Assembly: GCA_004519485.1 (NCBI GenBank)
Contig: CP038111.1
Span: forward strand, 286,001-350,000
Origin: Nannochloropsis oceanica
Taxonomy: Eukaryota; Sar; Eustigmatophyceae; Eustigmatales; Monodopsidaceae
DNA: 64,000 nt
Direction: 5' to 3'
Positions 21,201 through 32,900 of this stretch are shown one piece after another (the first letter of the stretch is position 1; each line of letters starts with the position of its first letter). The position numbers were made by a program, and so were the translations under genes. The notes under the pieces are model-generated. The model saw nothing but the letters and a program-made list of their open reading frames with translations. It did not search any database and had not been told where the DNA came from.

Positions 21201-21668
21201 GGAGTAGGAGCTAGAGGTGCATTTGGACGAGGCAAACAGCAAGGAGGGCGAGGCCCGCGATGAGGACGGGAGTAATGGAGACGAAGAGTTGGCTATTCGT
21301 TGTCGCAATAATGAATTTTCGCCCTCCAGTTGCGCAATCTTTCGTTGTAATCGTTGCAGCGCCTCGTCCTGCGGTGCGGAGGACGACAACTTCATTATCT
21401 CCTGTCGCTGCTGGTCGGTTTGACTCAGACACAGCAGCGGCGGTGGGACAAGACCCTTGCACGGACCTCTTTGATCCATCTTCACAGAAACAGTGCCTTC
21501 AACAAGGGCACTGAGGGGACTGATGGCTGCAATAGCGGCAGCAGAAGGAGAAGACGACGACGACAAGGTCGGGGACAGGCCCCGGCTAGGCATGGAGGCT
21601 CGAGGAGATAGCAAGGGCGACGGGGGCGTCCGGGGGGGCTCCTGCGGCGGCGAATACGATATGGTCAT
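18288..21668 (-). CDS. DENN domain protein, probable Rab guanine-exchange factor (2 exons)
   Basis: Exons in transcript order are 21668-18768 and 18617-18288, giving 1076 aa. Donor GTAGGT after DPLRMMM and acceptor CATAG before EYQSAFVHTQMFSSYVDKR join in phase 0. This restores the downstream-DENN pattern, in which the chain ends with a phenylalanine-rich F-x-TQ-x-F motif. The core DENN part includes FCLISHQPNHPVLCKVLSFI, then VPLQDWAVAVLFSHVSAGVIIKCVNLLLLEQSLVVIGED and WDGVFIPLLPNSL. DENN proteins activate Rab GTPases in membrane traffic. The N-terminal about 500 residues are Ser-rich, with a coiled coil near 105-132 (LQRLQRKIAQLEGENSLLRQ). Without the second exon the last helices would be lost and an unrelated tail read from the intron. 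Confidence 0.85.
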
Positions 21669-22067
21669 TGTATCATATATATTTTATTGCCTTGGCTCGC
21701 CTGCTACTCAAGAGCAGCTGTGGAGCCCATGGCACTCCTGTTTCCTGGGTAGGGTGAAATGGAAATGGGTAGCCAGGTGAAAAATAAATAATAATTGTAG
21801 GGTGGATGCCAGAAGCACACAGAACGGCAGGCGAGGACAAGCCCAGCAGGAATCTCTCGGGTGGCAAGACATTTTATGGAGAGGATTGGTGAGGTGCTGA
21901 GCGCTGTCATAGCCGCATTTTGGTCGTCGTGTCCATGTTGTAGAGGTGTGGAGCGAAAGGCCCATGATGTCAATGACCGTTACGGGCCGTTAAGCAAGAA
22001 CACACCAATGATAAAGGGGGGCTCTTCTCCAAATGGTATTTAAGATAAGGAAAATCGTCGGTTCTAT

Positions 22068-22095
22068 AATGGTTGGATTAGGTCGTCCAACCATT
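22068..22095. repeat. Perfect 10-bp inverted repeat followed by a T7 run
   Basis: AATGGTTGGA (22068-22077) and TCCAACCATT (22086-22095) form a perfect stem with an 8-base loop, and T7 occupies 22094-22100. This could be the 3' end of a small RNA made by RNA polymerase III, or chance. No A box, B box or snRNA consensus was seen upstream. Confidence 0.35.
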
Positions 22096-23084
22096 TTTTT
22101 ATTTCCTTTAATAGTGAGGGTCAAAGGAGACAGTAGTAAGGCTGGCAAAGAAGTTTCCCCTCCGTCATTCCACCGATCGGTCTCTTCAGGCTGTTGGCCT
22201 TCATTTTGATTTGAGGCAGGGTCGTAGGAGTTAGAGCAGGAGATGCGATAGTAGCGGGACAAGTAGCAAGAAGAGCGTGCAGCCACGCCCTGCATCCCGA
22301 GGGAAACTAAGAAATCCCCCCATTTTTGACGAAGACCATCAACGTCCTCTCCTCAAACCCTTACAAGCTACTTCGTCGGATATACTCCCAACACCTTCTC
22401 TGAAACTTCATGTAGCCCGTCCACGGTCTGACCTGCATAGTCAAAAATAAATTTAAAAAACGAAAAGTTATCATGCTTGAAAATGTGCCCAAATTTTGAT
22501 TTTTGCTTTTTGTTTCGTTTCTTCCGCTTGGAACACCGCATGATCCTCCACACTTCTTTCTGTGTGCCGATTACTCTGTGATTTCCATCTTTCATCTACG
22601 TTATGCACACACAACCCTTTGCATAACTACATTTTATATAGTAATTCATTATTCTCTGTGGAAGTTCCTTCCTCACCATCACCATTCTACAATACTTTGC
22701 ATCTGTAGGTGGGAATCGGTGTGAGGTAAAGGGGTGCGAGAAGAGTGCGCAAGCTGGCAACTGGGCAACGGGCAAAGGTTGAACATGCAAAAATGACGGA
22801 CGTGGTAACTGATGCCAGACACCGGGATGTAAGCTCAGTGCCCAATACAGCTCCAGGGGGACGGGTTAGGGAGGGTTGTGTATTAAACCTGGAAGGGGGG
22901 ACCGTTGTGAGGGGCTGTGTTGCACGCCTTCCACATAGAAGTGCTTTGCCAAGCATTACCATCCTGACAGCGACATTAGTTTGTGCATATTTGCATGCCG
23001 CTGTATGGAGGTTGATGCACGCATCAAGGGTGACGAGGCCTACAGCTTCAGAAAATTTTCAAGTTCAAACAGCTGTTTCTCCGG

Positions 23085-23342
23085 GTGGAGCATGTTTTCT
23101 ATTTTGAGCTCGTAAGAGAGTTGCCGAGACTGAAGGAATTGAAGCTTGCTCTGGACGAGTCGACCTTTTCGGCGCTTATCGAAAAGACGAAGCACCAAAT
23201 CGATACTCACCTTAACTTCCAGCGAGAACAAGTGATCAGTGATTTTTTACATATGGTTGGTGGAGCGATGCACGAGAAAGCGCACCAAGACGACATACTA
23301 TCGGGCGCAATCACCACCGAATATTTTACAAGCTTTATTTAA
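23085..23342 (+). CDS. Possible orphan exon or small ORF, function unknown
   Basis: An open frame of about 85 codons without an ATG at its start. It is preceded by an acceptor-like AAACAG at 23065-23070, from which the frame reads LFLRVEHVFYFELVREL. It has a helical, amphipathic pattern (ELPRLKELKLALDESTF ... KHQIDTHLNF) and ends TEYFTSFI before TAA. It looks more protein-like than its surroundings, but I recognise no family and can find no convincing upstream exon. Confidence 0.2.
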   Translation: MEHVFYFELVRELPRLKELKLALDESTFSALIEKTKHQIDTHLNFQREQVISDFLHMVGGAMHEKAHQDDILSGAITTEYFTSFI

Positions 23343-23450
23343 CAAGAATAAATGTTTTTATAAGAAGTATTTTTTTTAATAGAACAAAATGGTATTGATG
23401 CATAGGATTTCAGAATATTTTTTATCTTTTTCAACGAATGGCTATGTCGG

Positions 23451-26400
23451 TTAGTTTCTAAAATACCCTTCTTCGTCCTGCATACCGTCCGCCTCCGCTC
23501 CTTCCTTTTCAAATCCCCTCTCTTGAAACCCATCCGGCCGCAGATCCAAGAGGAAAGCCTCATCAACCTCTTTCGCCAGAACTACGGCCAGCTTCACCAC
23601 TCGCCGGGCAAGTGCCAATCTCTTTTGAAGACACTTCTCTTGTGCCTGTCCCAGCGTCCCCTCCTCCTCTACTACCTCTACTACATCGCGCTCTATTGCC
23701 TCCTGAAGCTCGGCCGCCAAAGCTGTCGCCTGATGGTGCGCCGTCTCTAGAGTCTTCATCCGCGTACCCGTCAGTGGCAATCGTCGCGCGCGCACCGAAC
23801 CTCCCACTCCCAGCCTTTGGCAACACGCCGCCCGCAACAAGCTGACGAGACCCTGGTCAGTGCCCGTCAAGGAGAGCTGCAACCCTGTCGCTTCGCTGTT
23901 CTCTTCGTCGTCCATCCGAATCCGCGCCTTTCCCGCCAGCAAGCGGGCTAGCAGTAGCTTGCTCCCCGGTGCCTGCAGAGCGAGCGCCCGTCCTCCCCCT
24001 TCCTCTATTATTTTGGCCCCGTCACAAGGACCCAAAAGATCAACTAAGGCAGGCAAACAAACGGGCGACATAGCGTCCCCATCCATTGTTTGCCCCTTTT
24101 CCATCTCCATCGGCGCAGCAGGCCACAAAATACGCAGGGTTGAGGAGATCAACGGTCTCGGCAAGGCCATGGGTATTGTTGCATCTCCTCCTTTAAGTAT
24201 CCCTCCCGCAGCCCTTTTACCACATTCTTCCTTCCTTCCTCTTCGCTCACCTCCATATCCATCCTCGTTATCATTACATGTCACCTTCTCAAACAATAAT
24301 TGCGCGAGACTCCCTTCCCAGTTCTGATTTCGGCCCCGTTTCGCTGCTGTTGCCTCCATTGTCCGCATCCCTGCTGGTGTGAAGGGTACCGTCTTGGGTG
24401 GCCGAGCCAAGTCCAGCACGTCAAGCGGCCGCGACCCCAGCTCCAAACACACACCGACCTCCTTTTGCTGTTGCACTCTTGGTGAGGACGCCCTTGCGTC
24501 ACTACGACCATCACCAGCACCAGCAAAGGGACAACACAACGTCACACGCACCGTGTGCGGCAAGAGTGAACCAGTGACAGGTAAAACCATGTGAGCTTCA
24601 AAGTCTTCTCCAGGCCCAATATCATCTAAACCCCAACTCGCCCCCGACAAAACAGCCGCTGCCGGCTGAGAGATAACAGGAAGGAGGAGGGCCGATGGTC
24701 CCTGGGCGGCCGACGCAGATGCTGCTTCGATGCGTACAATCAACGACCACCCCTGTAAAGGCAAGGTCTCGTTTTCAGCGGGGTTGTGAAGGCGTACTTT
24801 GAGAAAGGAGGATGGGGAAGGGGAGGAGGAGGAAGGATGGATTACGTCGAGGAAGGTTTCGAGAAGGCCCTTGCCCGCAAGGACTGTCCAGGCCGTGCGG
24901 ACCTTCTCAATTGCGTCCTCCGTGTGAGCGATTTGCTGGTGGGAGGCTTTGGTCTGATGACAGGCTCGTTCGATTTGGTTGAGGAGGGTTTCGGTCTCGT
25001 CTATAGAAGCATCAGCATCAATATTTACGGCACCAGCGATAAGAGGATGAGGGGTGGTGCTAGAGGCGGCGGCGGTGGCGGCCCCAGACATCAGAAAGGA
25101 AACACGTGAAATATAAGGATGAGGTATGGAAGGAAAGCTTTGAAAGCACAAAATTCGTCCTCGACGGGTCAGTAGATAGAGAACCGGGGGCTGTTGTGGA
25201 GAGGAGGAGGGAAAGGAGGAGGAAGTGGAGGAGGAGGTGGTGGAGGAGGAAGGGGCCGCCAAGGCAATCACTTCCGGGCCGCAGTCCACGCGCATACAGT
25301 TTATATTGGAGGAGGACAGAGAAGAAGAGGGAGGCGCCAGTGCGCTGTAATGATTGGAACTGTCGAAGAATATGCCAGGAAAGAGGATGGAGAGGCGGGA
25401 GAACCAAACGCTGCCTCGAGTAGAGAGGCAGGCGATAATGTCGCTATTACCAACAAGGACAGCGGCTTGGAGCCCTCCTGTTGCCGGACTGAGTGAAAGC
25501 TGGGCCATGCGAACCTGCTCCACCTTTGATTGAGACGTTTTCATTGCCCTGGGATCGGGCAGGAGTGATAGGAGACCATCTCGTTCAACCGCCACCAGCG
25601 TCGCGCCCTTGTTCCCTCCAATGGGCACAGGTAGCACCGCAACCACTTGCTTATGAAAGACATGCAAAAGCACCGCCTGCCTCTTTTGTGGATCCTTTAT
25701 TGTTGTATCGTGTACCAAAGGTGTGAAGTAGAGCTGGAAGCCGCCAGACGGCGTAGGAGGGCCTTGATTTCGGTCGTGGCGGACGTGCAGTAAGATTGTG
25801 TTGCCGTCTGTGGGAGCCGGAAGACATGCTAGTGGATGCCCGGGTGAATCCAGCTCTACTTTGGAATAGTCAGCTGGGGGCGTGTCCTTGTCCTTCCATA
25901 CTAGGTGTACGACGGTGTCCGCGTCTCTCCTCACCACGGCAACGACAGTTTGATCCGACGACTCTTTTGCCCCCTCCCTTGATCCTACCATTAGCTTGTC
26001 GATTTGTGAGGTGTCGTCTGGGAAGCTAAAGCACAAGTGTTCAGACCCCAGGCAGAGCATCCCCGTGCTACAACGTCCATCACCGTTGGCAGCAGCAGAT
26101 ATGCGGGCCTCGACGTCTTCCACACGGTAGACGCTGCCCGACCTACAGCCCACGACCAAGGACATGCACTGGTGACCCTCCCCCGTCATAGACACCAGCT
26201 TGCAACACGTCACTTCCGCCGGTGCCTCCACTACACCCAGAAAACATTTCCATTTGAATATATGCAGACGACGACGGCCCGCTTTAGCCGCGATTAAAAC
26301 AGAGGTTGGAGACCCGGCGGTCGACGGGGCGGCCTCTGCCTCGAGAAGGGGCGTGTCCTTAGCATGGAGTGGCCGCGGGAGCTGATGCTTGAAGAGCATT

Positions 26401-26612
26401 CGGGCGGCGGCCTGTAGCTTGGTCAAGAGCTCCTTTTTCCCATCCTTCTTGCCATGCTGTGTGGTATGGGGTGGGTGGGGTGTGGTGTCGAGTTGAGGTC
26501 CACGTGAAGCAACGGAGCAGAACGTTGGCACCCCGCTTCTCTGGCGATCGAGGACAGGCGTCTGTGCATGTCCCGGTCCCTTACACTCAAAGGCAGGCAC
26601 GATTCCATCCAT
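23451..26612 (-). CDS. Large uncharacterised protein with beta-propeller-like N-terminal half
   Basis: 1053 aa, single exon, ATG at 26612 (MDGIVPAFECKG). I do not recognise the family. The N-terminal about 500 residues have repeated short beta-strand patterns (MSLVVGCRSGSVYRVED, TLVAVERDGLLSLLPD, VLYLLTRRGRILCFQSF) that suggest a beta-propeller. The middle contains a coiled segment (ETLLNQIERACHQTKASH) and a beta-rich part with LPLQGWSLIVRIEA. The C-terminus is helical (RRVVKLAVVLAKEVDEAFLLDLRPDGFQ). This propeller-coil-beta-helix order loosely resembles Fanconi core proteins such as FAAP100 or FANCB, or a coat-type scaffold, but that is only an architectural thought. The lack of stops over 3.1 kb supports a real gene. 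Confidence 0.65.
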   Translation of the reverse strand: MDGIVPAFECKGPGHAQTPVLDRQRSGVPTFCSVASRGPQLDTTPHPPHTTQHGKKDGKKELLTKLQAAARMLFKHQLPRPLHAKDTPLLEAEAAPSTAGSPTSVLIAAKAGRRRLHIFKWKCFLGVVEAPAEVTCCKLVSMTGEGHQCMSLVVGCRSGSVYRVEDVEARISAAANGDGRCSTGMLCLGSEHLCFSFPDDTSQIDKLMVGSREGAKESSDQTVVAVVRRDADTVVHLVWKDKDTPPADYSKVELDSPGHPLACLPAPTDGNTILLHVRHDRNQGPPTPSGGFQLYFTPLVHDTTIKDPQKRQAVLLHVFHKQVVAVLPVPIGGNKGATLVAVERDGLLSLLPDPRAMKTSQSKVEQVRMAQLSLSPATGGLQAAVLVGNSDIIACLSTRGSVWFSRLSILFPGIFFDSSNHYSALAPPSSSLSSSNINCMRVDCGPEVIALAAPSSSTTSSSTSSSFPSSSPQQPPVLYLLTRRGRILCFQSFPSIPHPYISRVSFLMSGAATAAASSTTPHPLIAGAVNIDADASIDETETLLNQIERACHQTKASHQQIAHTEDAIEKVRTAWTVLAGKGLLETFLDVIHPSSSSPSPSSFLKVRLHNPAENETLPLQGWSLIVRIEAASASAAQGPSALLLPVISQPAAAVLSGASWGLDDIGPGEDFEAHMVLPVTGSLLPHTVRVTLCCPFAGAGDGRSDARASSPRVQQQKEVGVCLELGSRPLDVLDLARPPKTVPFTPAGMRTMEATAAKRGRNQNWEGSLAQLLFEKVTCNDNEDGYGGERRGRKEECGKRAAGGILKGGDATIPMALPRPLISSTLRILWPAAPMEMEKGQTMDGDAMSPVCLPALVDLLGPCDGAKIIEEGGGRALALQAPGSKLLLARLLAGKARIRMDDEENSEATGLQLSLTGTDQGLVSLLRAACCQRLGVGGSVRARRLPLTGTRMKTLETAHHQATALAAELQEAIERDVVEVVEEEGTLGQAQEKCLQKRLALARRVVKLAVVLAKEVDEAFLLDLRPDGFQERGFEKEGAEADGMQDEEGYFRN

Positions 26613-26772
26613 CCACTATCTATACAGATAAATTACGCCAGTATCGTCGTGGTCGCCCTGGCGCGTTTGCGGATCGCCAGGGTAGTTGTCCGAACAAACC
26701 AAGCTGAAACCGACCTCCCCATCCTACCTTCCCTCCACAATTTTTGGCCGGAAGCGCCAGAGCACACACGAC

Positions 26773-27673
26773 ATGGAGGGCCAGGAAGAGGAATGTGGTA
26801 GTGAGAAAGAGGGCAGCACGGATAATTTGATCATCAATATGGTACGTCTTAAACGCATCCCTCGAAAATGCCCTTTCTAACCCCCCGAGCTACGCACACC
26901 CCCATTATAATAGTCTCGCATCAGAGCCATCGCCAAGCAAGACCCGGACGTGGGCGGGTTGAGCAAGGGTGCCGTGGCCACCATCAGTACGTTCTAGCTT
27001 CCATTCCTTCATTCTCATGCGTGCCATTGCGATGGCCAACCCACCATTCCCGTTTTTTAATCATCACCCCAAATCTAGGTGCGGCCACGCGGTGTCTCAT
27101 GGAAAAGCTACTCCTTGGCGCCGCTAATGAAGCAAGGGTCAAGGCTCAGAGCAAAAGCAGACGAAGCTGTGGCAGTGGCAGAACCAAGCCCATGTCGGTC
27201 GAGGGAGTCTTGACAGTCACACCCGATGATATGTAGGTATCCAGAAGGGTGATTGTCACCACCTGCAATGGACTTACTTTCCTCTACACAACCCATCTAA
27301 CAGCCAAGCATTTATTCTCAAAAACGATGAGCTCCAATTTCTTCGAGACCGCGTTAAGGAAACGCAAGAAAGCGGATACCTAGAAAGCTACCGAGCCCGA
27401 GTGCGGGAAGGGAATAAAGCCTCCAGCAAAACAAAATTGAAGGCACTTGTGGGTGGGGCCTTAGGAGGGGAGGGAAGACACGAAAATGAGGAATGTAAAG
27501 ACGAAGACGAAGACGACACTGTCGAGTCCGCGGCTGCTGCTTTGGTGGCGACAGTGGATGGTGGCGGTGGTAGGGCGGGAGGAGGATCTGGAGCAGGGGA
27601 GGCAGCAGCAGCGGCACCGGAAAAAGCCGAAAGCATGGTGCTGGACGAGAATTATGGAGGCGAAGACTACTAA
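26773..27673 (+). CDS. Histone-fold protein of the NF-YC/DRAP1/POLE4/CHRAC1 group (4 exons)
   Basis: Exons 26773-26841, 26914-26986, 27079-27232 and 27304-27673 give 221 aa. All junctions are GT-AG and keep the frame: INM-SRIRAIAKQDPDV, ATIS-AATRCLMEK and TPDDI-QAFILKNDELQFLRDRV. The H2A-type histone fold covers about residues 20-112: SRIRAIAKQDPDVGGLSK (alpha 1 and L1), GAVATISAATRCLMEKLLLGAAN (alpha 2), VTPDDIQAFI (alpha 3) and DELQFLRD. Members pair with an H2B-like partner in NF-Y, NC2, Pol epsilon or CHRAC complexes; which one cannot be decided here. The C-terminal about 80 residues are acidic and Gly/Ala-rich. The basic stretch ARVKAQSKSRRS replaces the usual short loop between alpha 2 and alpha 3. 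Confidence 0.75.
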
Positions 27674-28243
27674 GGACATATGAGAGAAGGGAGGCAAAAA
27701 GCAATATACATAGAAATCAGCAAATGGGTGTGGGAAGCTAGCTTGCTGGCCCATCTGGCGCTTTACGCATAGTTCCTCATGATATCGGTGCCCATGTCGC
27801 TTGCTGCCCTTGACTTGAGTACTCTTGTTAGTTATGCACACTCACATAAACACTGCAGAAGACCTCTATGAATGCGGTGATTTTTTTTTCCTGTTGTGGT
27901 TGTTTGTCCAGCATGAACGAAGACCTCCACTCGCTAAACCAGCATGGGAAAGAAGCCCAGCCAACGTTCGCTTGTGTGAGAGAGAGAGATGATGATGCTT
28001 GGCTTGCTTGCGAGCTTTCACGCTCTCTTAGTTCAACCATGTATACTCACTGTGCCCACCCACCATGCCCACTACTGCCTCCACATACAGAGCCAGGCGT
28101 AGCACTTTCTGCGGATGCCATTGGCCACCTGCCTGTCTTGATCCAGCCAGTCATTCGTTCGTCAGCGAGCCGGGCCAAGAAGCGTACAGACGCCCAACCC
28201 CCTCCCCTACGTAGCACAAAGCAAGGCACACGCAGCAGCCATC
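27674..28243. promoter_or_regulatory. Spacer upstream of the USP gene
   Basis: About 570 bases between co-oriented genes. A 131-codon plus-strand frame at 27868-28263 runs into the USP start region but is not protein-like. Probably the 3' UTR of the histone-fold gene and the promoter and leader of the USP gene. Confidence 0.3.
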
Positions 28244-29890
28244 ATGATCATCCGGGACTTTGATATCACCTACGGGGAGGCCCTTGCGCCGGCGGTACGT
28301 TTTTTTGGGGAGCAGGGGAAGGCCAGAGAGAGCTGGGAGGAGAGCGAGCATCTTGGTTATAGTAGGAAAGAGGCAAGAGCTTGAGAAGAGGGGCTTGCTT
28401 TGCACACTCATCCTCTGCTCCAGCCTCCGAATGATTGCTTTCGCGCTTTATGTACGTAGGTCACACGATGCTATGCAGGCTTGTCTTCTTCCCGATCATG
28501 CGTGAGGGGACGAATCACCTGTGCAATCTACGTGACCCCTTTCTAACACCCTCTCCCACCACACCCTTCCATAAAAATAGGGTTTCAGCCGCGCCACCAC
28601 TCCAGCAAAGGCAACTGCAGACATCAATTCCGGCAACACTGGCAGCGGCGCGGGGCGGACTTTCCTCTGGTACCACAAGGGTGTCAACCGCGGCGCGCCC
28701 ATCGTGGCAGTGGATGTCATCTATGACGACGAACAAGTCCCAATAGGTTTTACTAAGGTGGCGAGGGATATGAGTAAAGGGAGCAAGCAAAGTTCATTTT
28801 TGTGCTATCGACGGGTGGATGCTCAGCAGCAGCAACGGCAGCCGCAGGGTGGGATATTAATTGATGAGGACGAGGACGATGCCAAGGAGGGCGAGGACGG
28901 GAAGGAGGAAGGGGAGGAAGGAGGGGAGCAGCTGTTACCTTTGGTGGAAGTGGTAATTGTCGGGAAGGGCGAGGAGCCGGGGGAGGGCTTCGAGCGACTG
29001 AATAAACCGCTGTGCAAAGGCGACCGCCCTCTCTTCCTTTGCTATCGCCGGGCTGTGCCTGAAGGAGGACCAAGAGGAGGAGGAGAAGCTCTTGCATGGC
29101 CACCGGCTGGAGGAGTGAAAGTAGGGGATCTCGTCGATTTGAAAGACAATCTGGGGAGATGGTGTGTAGCTCAGGTACGGCTCGTCAGAAATAACAGCGG
29201 CAGCAGCAGCAACAGCAGCGATACCACGTTGTCGCTACGTCCCCGAAATCGAAATTGGGATGAAGAGCTGACGATGGATTCGCCCAGGCTGGCTGCTGTA
29301 GGAACGCATACAGGCATGGTGCTTGATGGGGAAGGGAGTGCGGGTGGGGCTGGTCCCGAGGGCGGAAGGGAGGGAGGATGGGAAGGAGGGAGGGGGGAAG
29401 GGTTGTTGAGTGTGAGACCGCAGGGGTCAAGATGGTACTGGACCGAGGAACAGCTGGAGGAGATGGTGAAAAGAATGCAAGCGGGGGAAGATCAGCTCAA
29501 GGCATTAGCTGCTGATATGAAGGCTTTAGGTGGGGGGAAGTGTGGGAAGGAGGAACTGAACGATCTGTGCAGGCGGGTTTTGCCTGCTTTCATGGAGATG
29601 TGCTTTGCCTGCTCGTACCCGGAGGAGACCGATACAATACTGAAGGCGGCTGTGGAGGCGCTTAAGGTCGCATATTCTCTCCTGGCCCATGTGTTGATTA
29701 TCTTGGGGGGGGCACCTTGCCCCTCGACGCTGCAGAGGGCGCTGGCTATGGTCTTTCACGCCGACCCCGGTTGCACCTTCTTTTTCGAGACGTACGGATT
29801 TGGTCGCCAAGTCCGAGAAATAGTGTTGGCTCCGGTCATCCTTCGGTGCCTCTCTGCTCCTCCCACCTCCTCCTTCCTCGGGGGATACCG

Positions 29891-29928
<38 letters not shown>

Positions 29929-32900
29929 CGCAATACCACCGAGGGGGAGAGTTCTCGGCCTTCTATTTGTTGTTGCTCAACCACTGGGCTGAGGTGGGGG
30001 GGTTTGATGCCATTCTGAGGAGGATACAGAAGGCGCCGTTGGTGGAGGTGAGTATGTACATCGCTTACATTCAACGGAGTTTTTCATTCTTTTCTTCGAG
30101 CAAGAAGGAGGAGAAGAAAGACTTTGGTCTAAGGATTGTGGAGGGGGTCGAAAGGTTCGCGTTGGGAAGGTATGTGAATGTGACGAACGAGGAGTTAGGG
30201 TTGTTGAATCGGGGAGGGAGGGAGGGAGGTCAGGAGATGCTGGATGGGATAGAGAGGGAGGGGTTCCGAATTTTGAGTATGTGGTATGGAGGAGGGGGGG
30301 AGGGGGAAGGGAGGTTGGTGGAGGTGCAGGAACGCAACGCGTTGGGGCATGCGTGGCGGCTTGTAACGTGTCCTTATTTGAATTTTCGAATCAAAGGCTT
30401 ACATATGATCAATGAGCTGTCTGAGATGGCGCAACGGAGGGAGAGTCGTCGAGGGGGAGGGGGAGGGAGGGAAGGAGGGCAGTGGTATGGAAGTGGCAAT
30501 AGCAGTAGTGGTGGGAATGTGACCAAATGGTTGACGATTGATATGCTGCTGGAGTGGGTGGTGGAGGAGGGGGTGGTGGAGGTAGTGTTGGGGTTACCTG
30601 AGGCCCTTAAGGCACATGAAGGACTCGATGACACTCATTATGAGCTTGTCCGGCGGGTTGAGAGCCTTTTGGCGTTGCTCGCGGATAAAGACATGGTCAA
30701 TCTACAGCATCTTGATGCCCTGTGGTGGGCGGCCTCCCCGAAGAACCCCGACGCGCAAGTCCGCATTGTCTACAGGTTCATCGGGATGGTCTCGGAAAAA
30801 TTTGCCTTGAAACGACGGGAGGACCTGTTGGTGGCCGTGCATGAAAGGTTGGAGAGAGATCTACCCTTACCTTATGAAATTCAGCATGTCGAGTTGATTC
30901 ACACCGTGGCCGAAGCGGCGATTGGTCTCGAGCATGAACTGAGGAGAGAGAGAAGGCTTTCGCAGCTGCGGCGTGCAAGAATAGACCTTAGGACAGGGGC
31001 GAGAAAACCTGATCCCGAGGAGGGGAACGAGAGCGAGGAAGAGGTAGCGGAAGGGAGGGAGGAGGGGAGGGAGGAAGAGTTGCCAGATCCTCTAGGGCTG
31101 AACTTGCTTTGGTATGCTGTCCTTGGCCCCCCACCCCCAGAAGGAGGGGGAGAACCACCAACCACTCCCACCTCTTCCTCCCTCCCTCCCTATCCCCCGC
31201 TCAAACGCCCCGTGATGGAAGTGACTGTGGAAGCAATCATTTCTCTCCTTCTCAAGCAAGGCGACATCCCCATTGTCCTCGCCCGGTACCTAGAGCGGTG
31301 CGCAGTATCCCTTCTGCACTCCAAGCGCGTCCCCAACACCCTCTACCTCCTCCGCAAGCTCTCCGAAGAACAACCCTTGCTCGAACCCCACCACCACCAG
31401 CACCAACCGCAGCTGAGCTCCCGGCCAGTAGCTAAAGTGGCTCGAGCCAAGTTGTTGACTTACTTGAGTGAGGTCGCGGGAGACGGAGGGATCTTTGCTG
31501 TCATTCTTGAAGGATTGAAAACATATCGAGAAAGGGCACGAGCAGCAGCAGTAACCAAGGGAATCCTACCACTGCAGCAGCGGGTAAAGAAGGAGAGAGG
31601 GAAGGAGGCGGAGCAGGAGGAGGAAGAGGAGGAGGAGGGAGATATTTTGATGGATTCGGTGCTAGGCAGAGAGGGGGGGAGTGGTCTGACATATAAAGAG
31701 GAAATTGCGGAAAGGTTAGATTTTATGAGATATGTGGCTGAAAATAGCGAGAGAGAATTGTTGTTGGAATTCAGACCGCATTTGCTGCCGCTTTGGGAGA
31801 TGATGGTGGTGCGGCCTTTGTGTAAGGCAGAGCGAGAGATGACATATGACTGGCTGACGAGCTTGGCGCCCGAGGAGACTGCAGCTGCTGCAGTTGCAGT
31901 TGCTGCTGTCTCGGTTGGGAGGTACGGAGGAAGAGGAGATGGAGGGGCCGGGCCAAGTGCCTGCATGCTGCCTGCGACTGCATTGGAGCTGTTCAGAGAA
32001 TGCCTAGCGAGCGGAGGGAGAAAGGGAGGGAGGGAGGGAGGAGCGGGGTATCGATGCTTGGAGCGGTATTTCCGTGTTGTGAATGGGTGGGAAGGACGGT
32101 TAACGGCGCCGTTGAGTGAGAGGGGACTGGTAGTGAGAGATTTCAAAGGGTTGGAGGGTATGGACGCGATTTGGCAGGCCTACTGGTCTGCTTCCTCTTC
32201 AGGGGTTGTTGAGTCGGCGGGAGAGTTTCTGATACATCTGCATTTGAGATTGCAGTTGAAAGAGGGGGAGGAGGGGAGGAAGGGAGGGAGAGTGGGGGTA
32301 TGGAAGGAGCTGATGGAGCACTGTAAGACGATCATCATGGTGAGGGAGGGAGGGAGGGAGAGGGGAGCGGTGGTGGTGAGGCGGGCGTTGGCCCTGTTGA
32401 GGTTGTTTTTGGGGGAGCTCCAGACGCCACCTGTGGTGGGAAGAGGGACAAGGAAGGGGAAGGGATCGTTCGGAGGGGCTTACGAGGTGGGAAAGGATGA
32501 GGTAGGTGTGGTTGTGGAGGTGCGACGGTTGGAGGAGAGCAGCAGGGCAAAGAGAGGCCAGTGTGTGACAGAGTTGAGGTATATTTTTCGGAATGAAGAG
32601 GTGTCAGTCGGTGCTTTGCGAGCAAGGGTTGCGCTGGACATGGGAAGCAGGGAGGGAGGGGCGCAGCGCGTGCGGTTGATGACCTCGCCAACGAATAGCA
32701 TTCTTCATGCCGAGCAACATGATGTGATGCCCTTGGACAACAACAGAGGGAACTCTCCTTACAGAAAATTTACGGCTATCCTCCTCCCGCGGCCCCTCCC
32801 TGATACTTTGCGCGTGGATCTTTCGACCCCTCCTGCGGTTTCTCTCCAAGCCCAGGGCGAGGACGAGGAAAGGCACGAGGAAGGACTACCTCTCAGAGAA

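Larger units (their letters stand above)
21669..23450. other. 1.8-kb region without a supported gene
   Basis: This stretch between two co-oriented minus-strand genes has lower GC than its neighbours around 22440-22520 and 23330-23450. I see a hairpin at 22068-22095 (listed separately) and a short plus-strand open frame at 23085-23342 (listed separately). A minus-strand frame of 75 codons at 22368-22595 contains an acceptor-like CTATGCAG but no recognisable family. The DENN gene promoter probably lies at the left end. Confidence 0.3.

Noticed and set aside
22745-23107. Plus-strand frame of 120 codons in the gap before the orphan protein gene
   Set aside because: Composition is not protein-like, and there are no splice signals linking it to a family.
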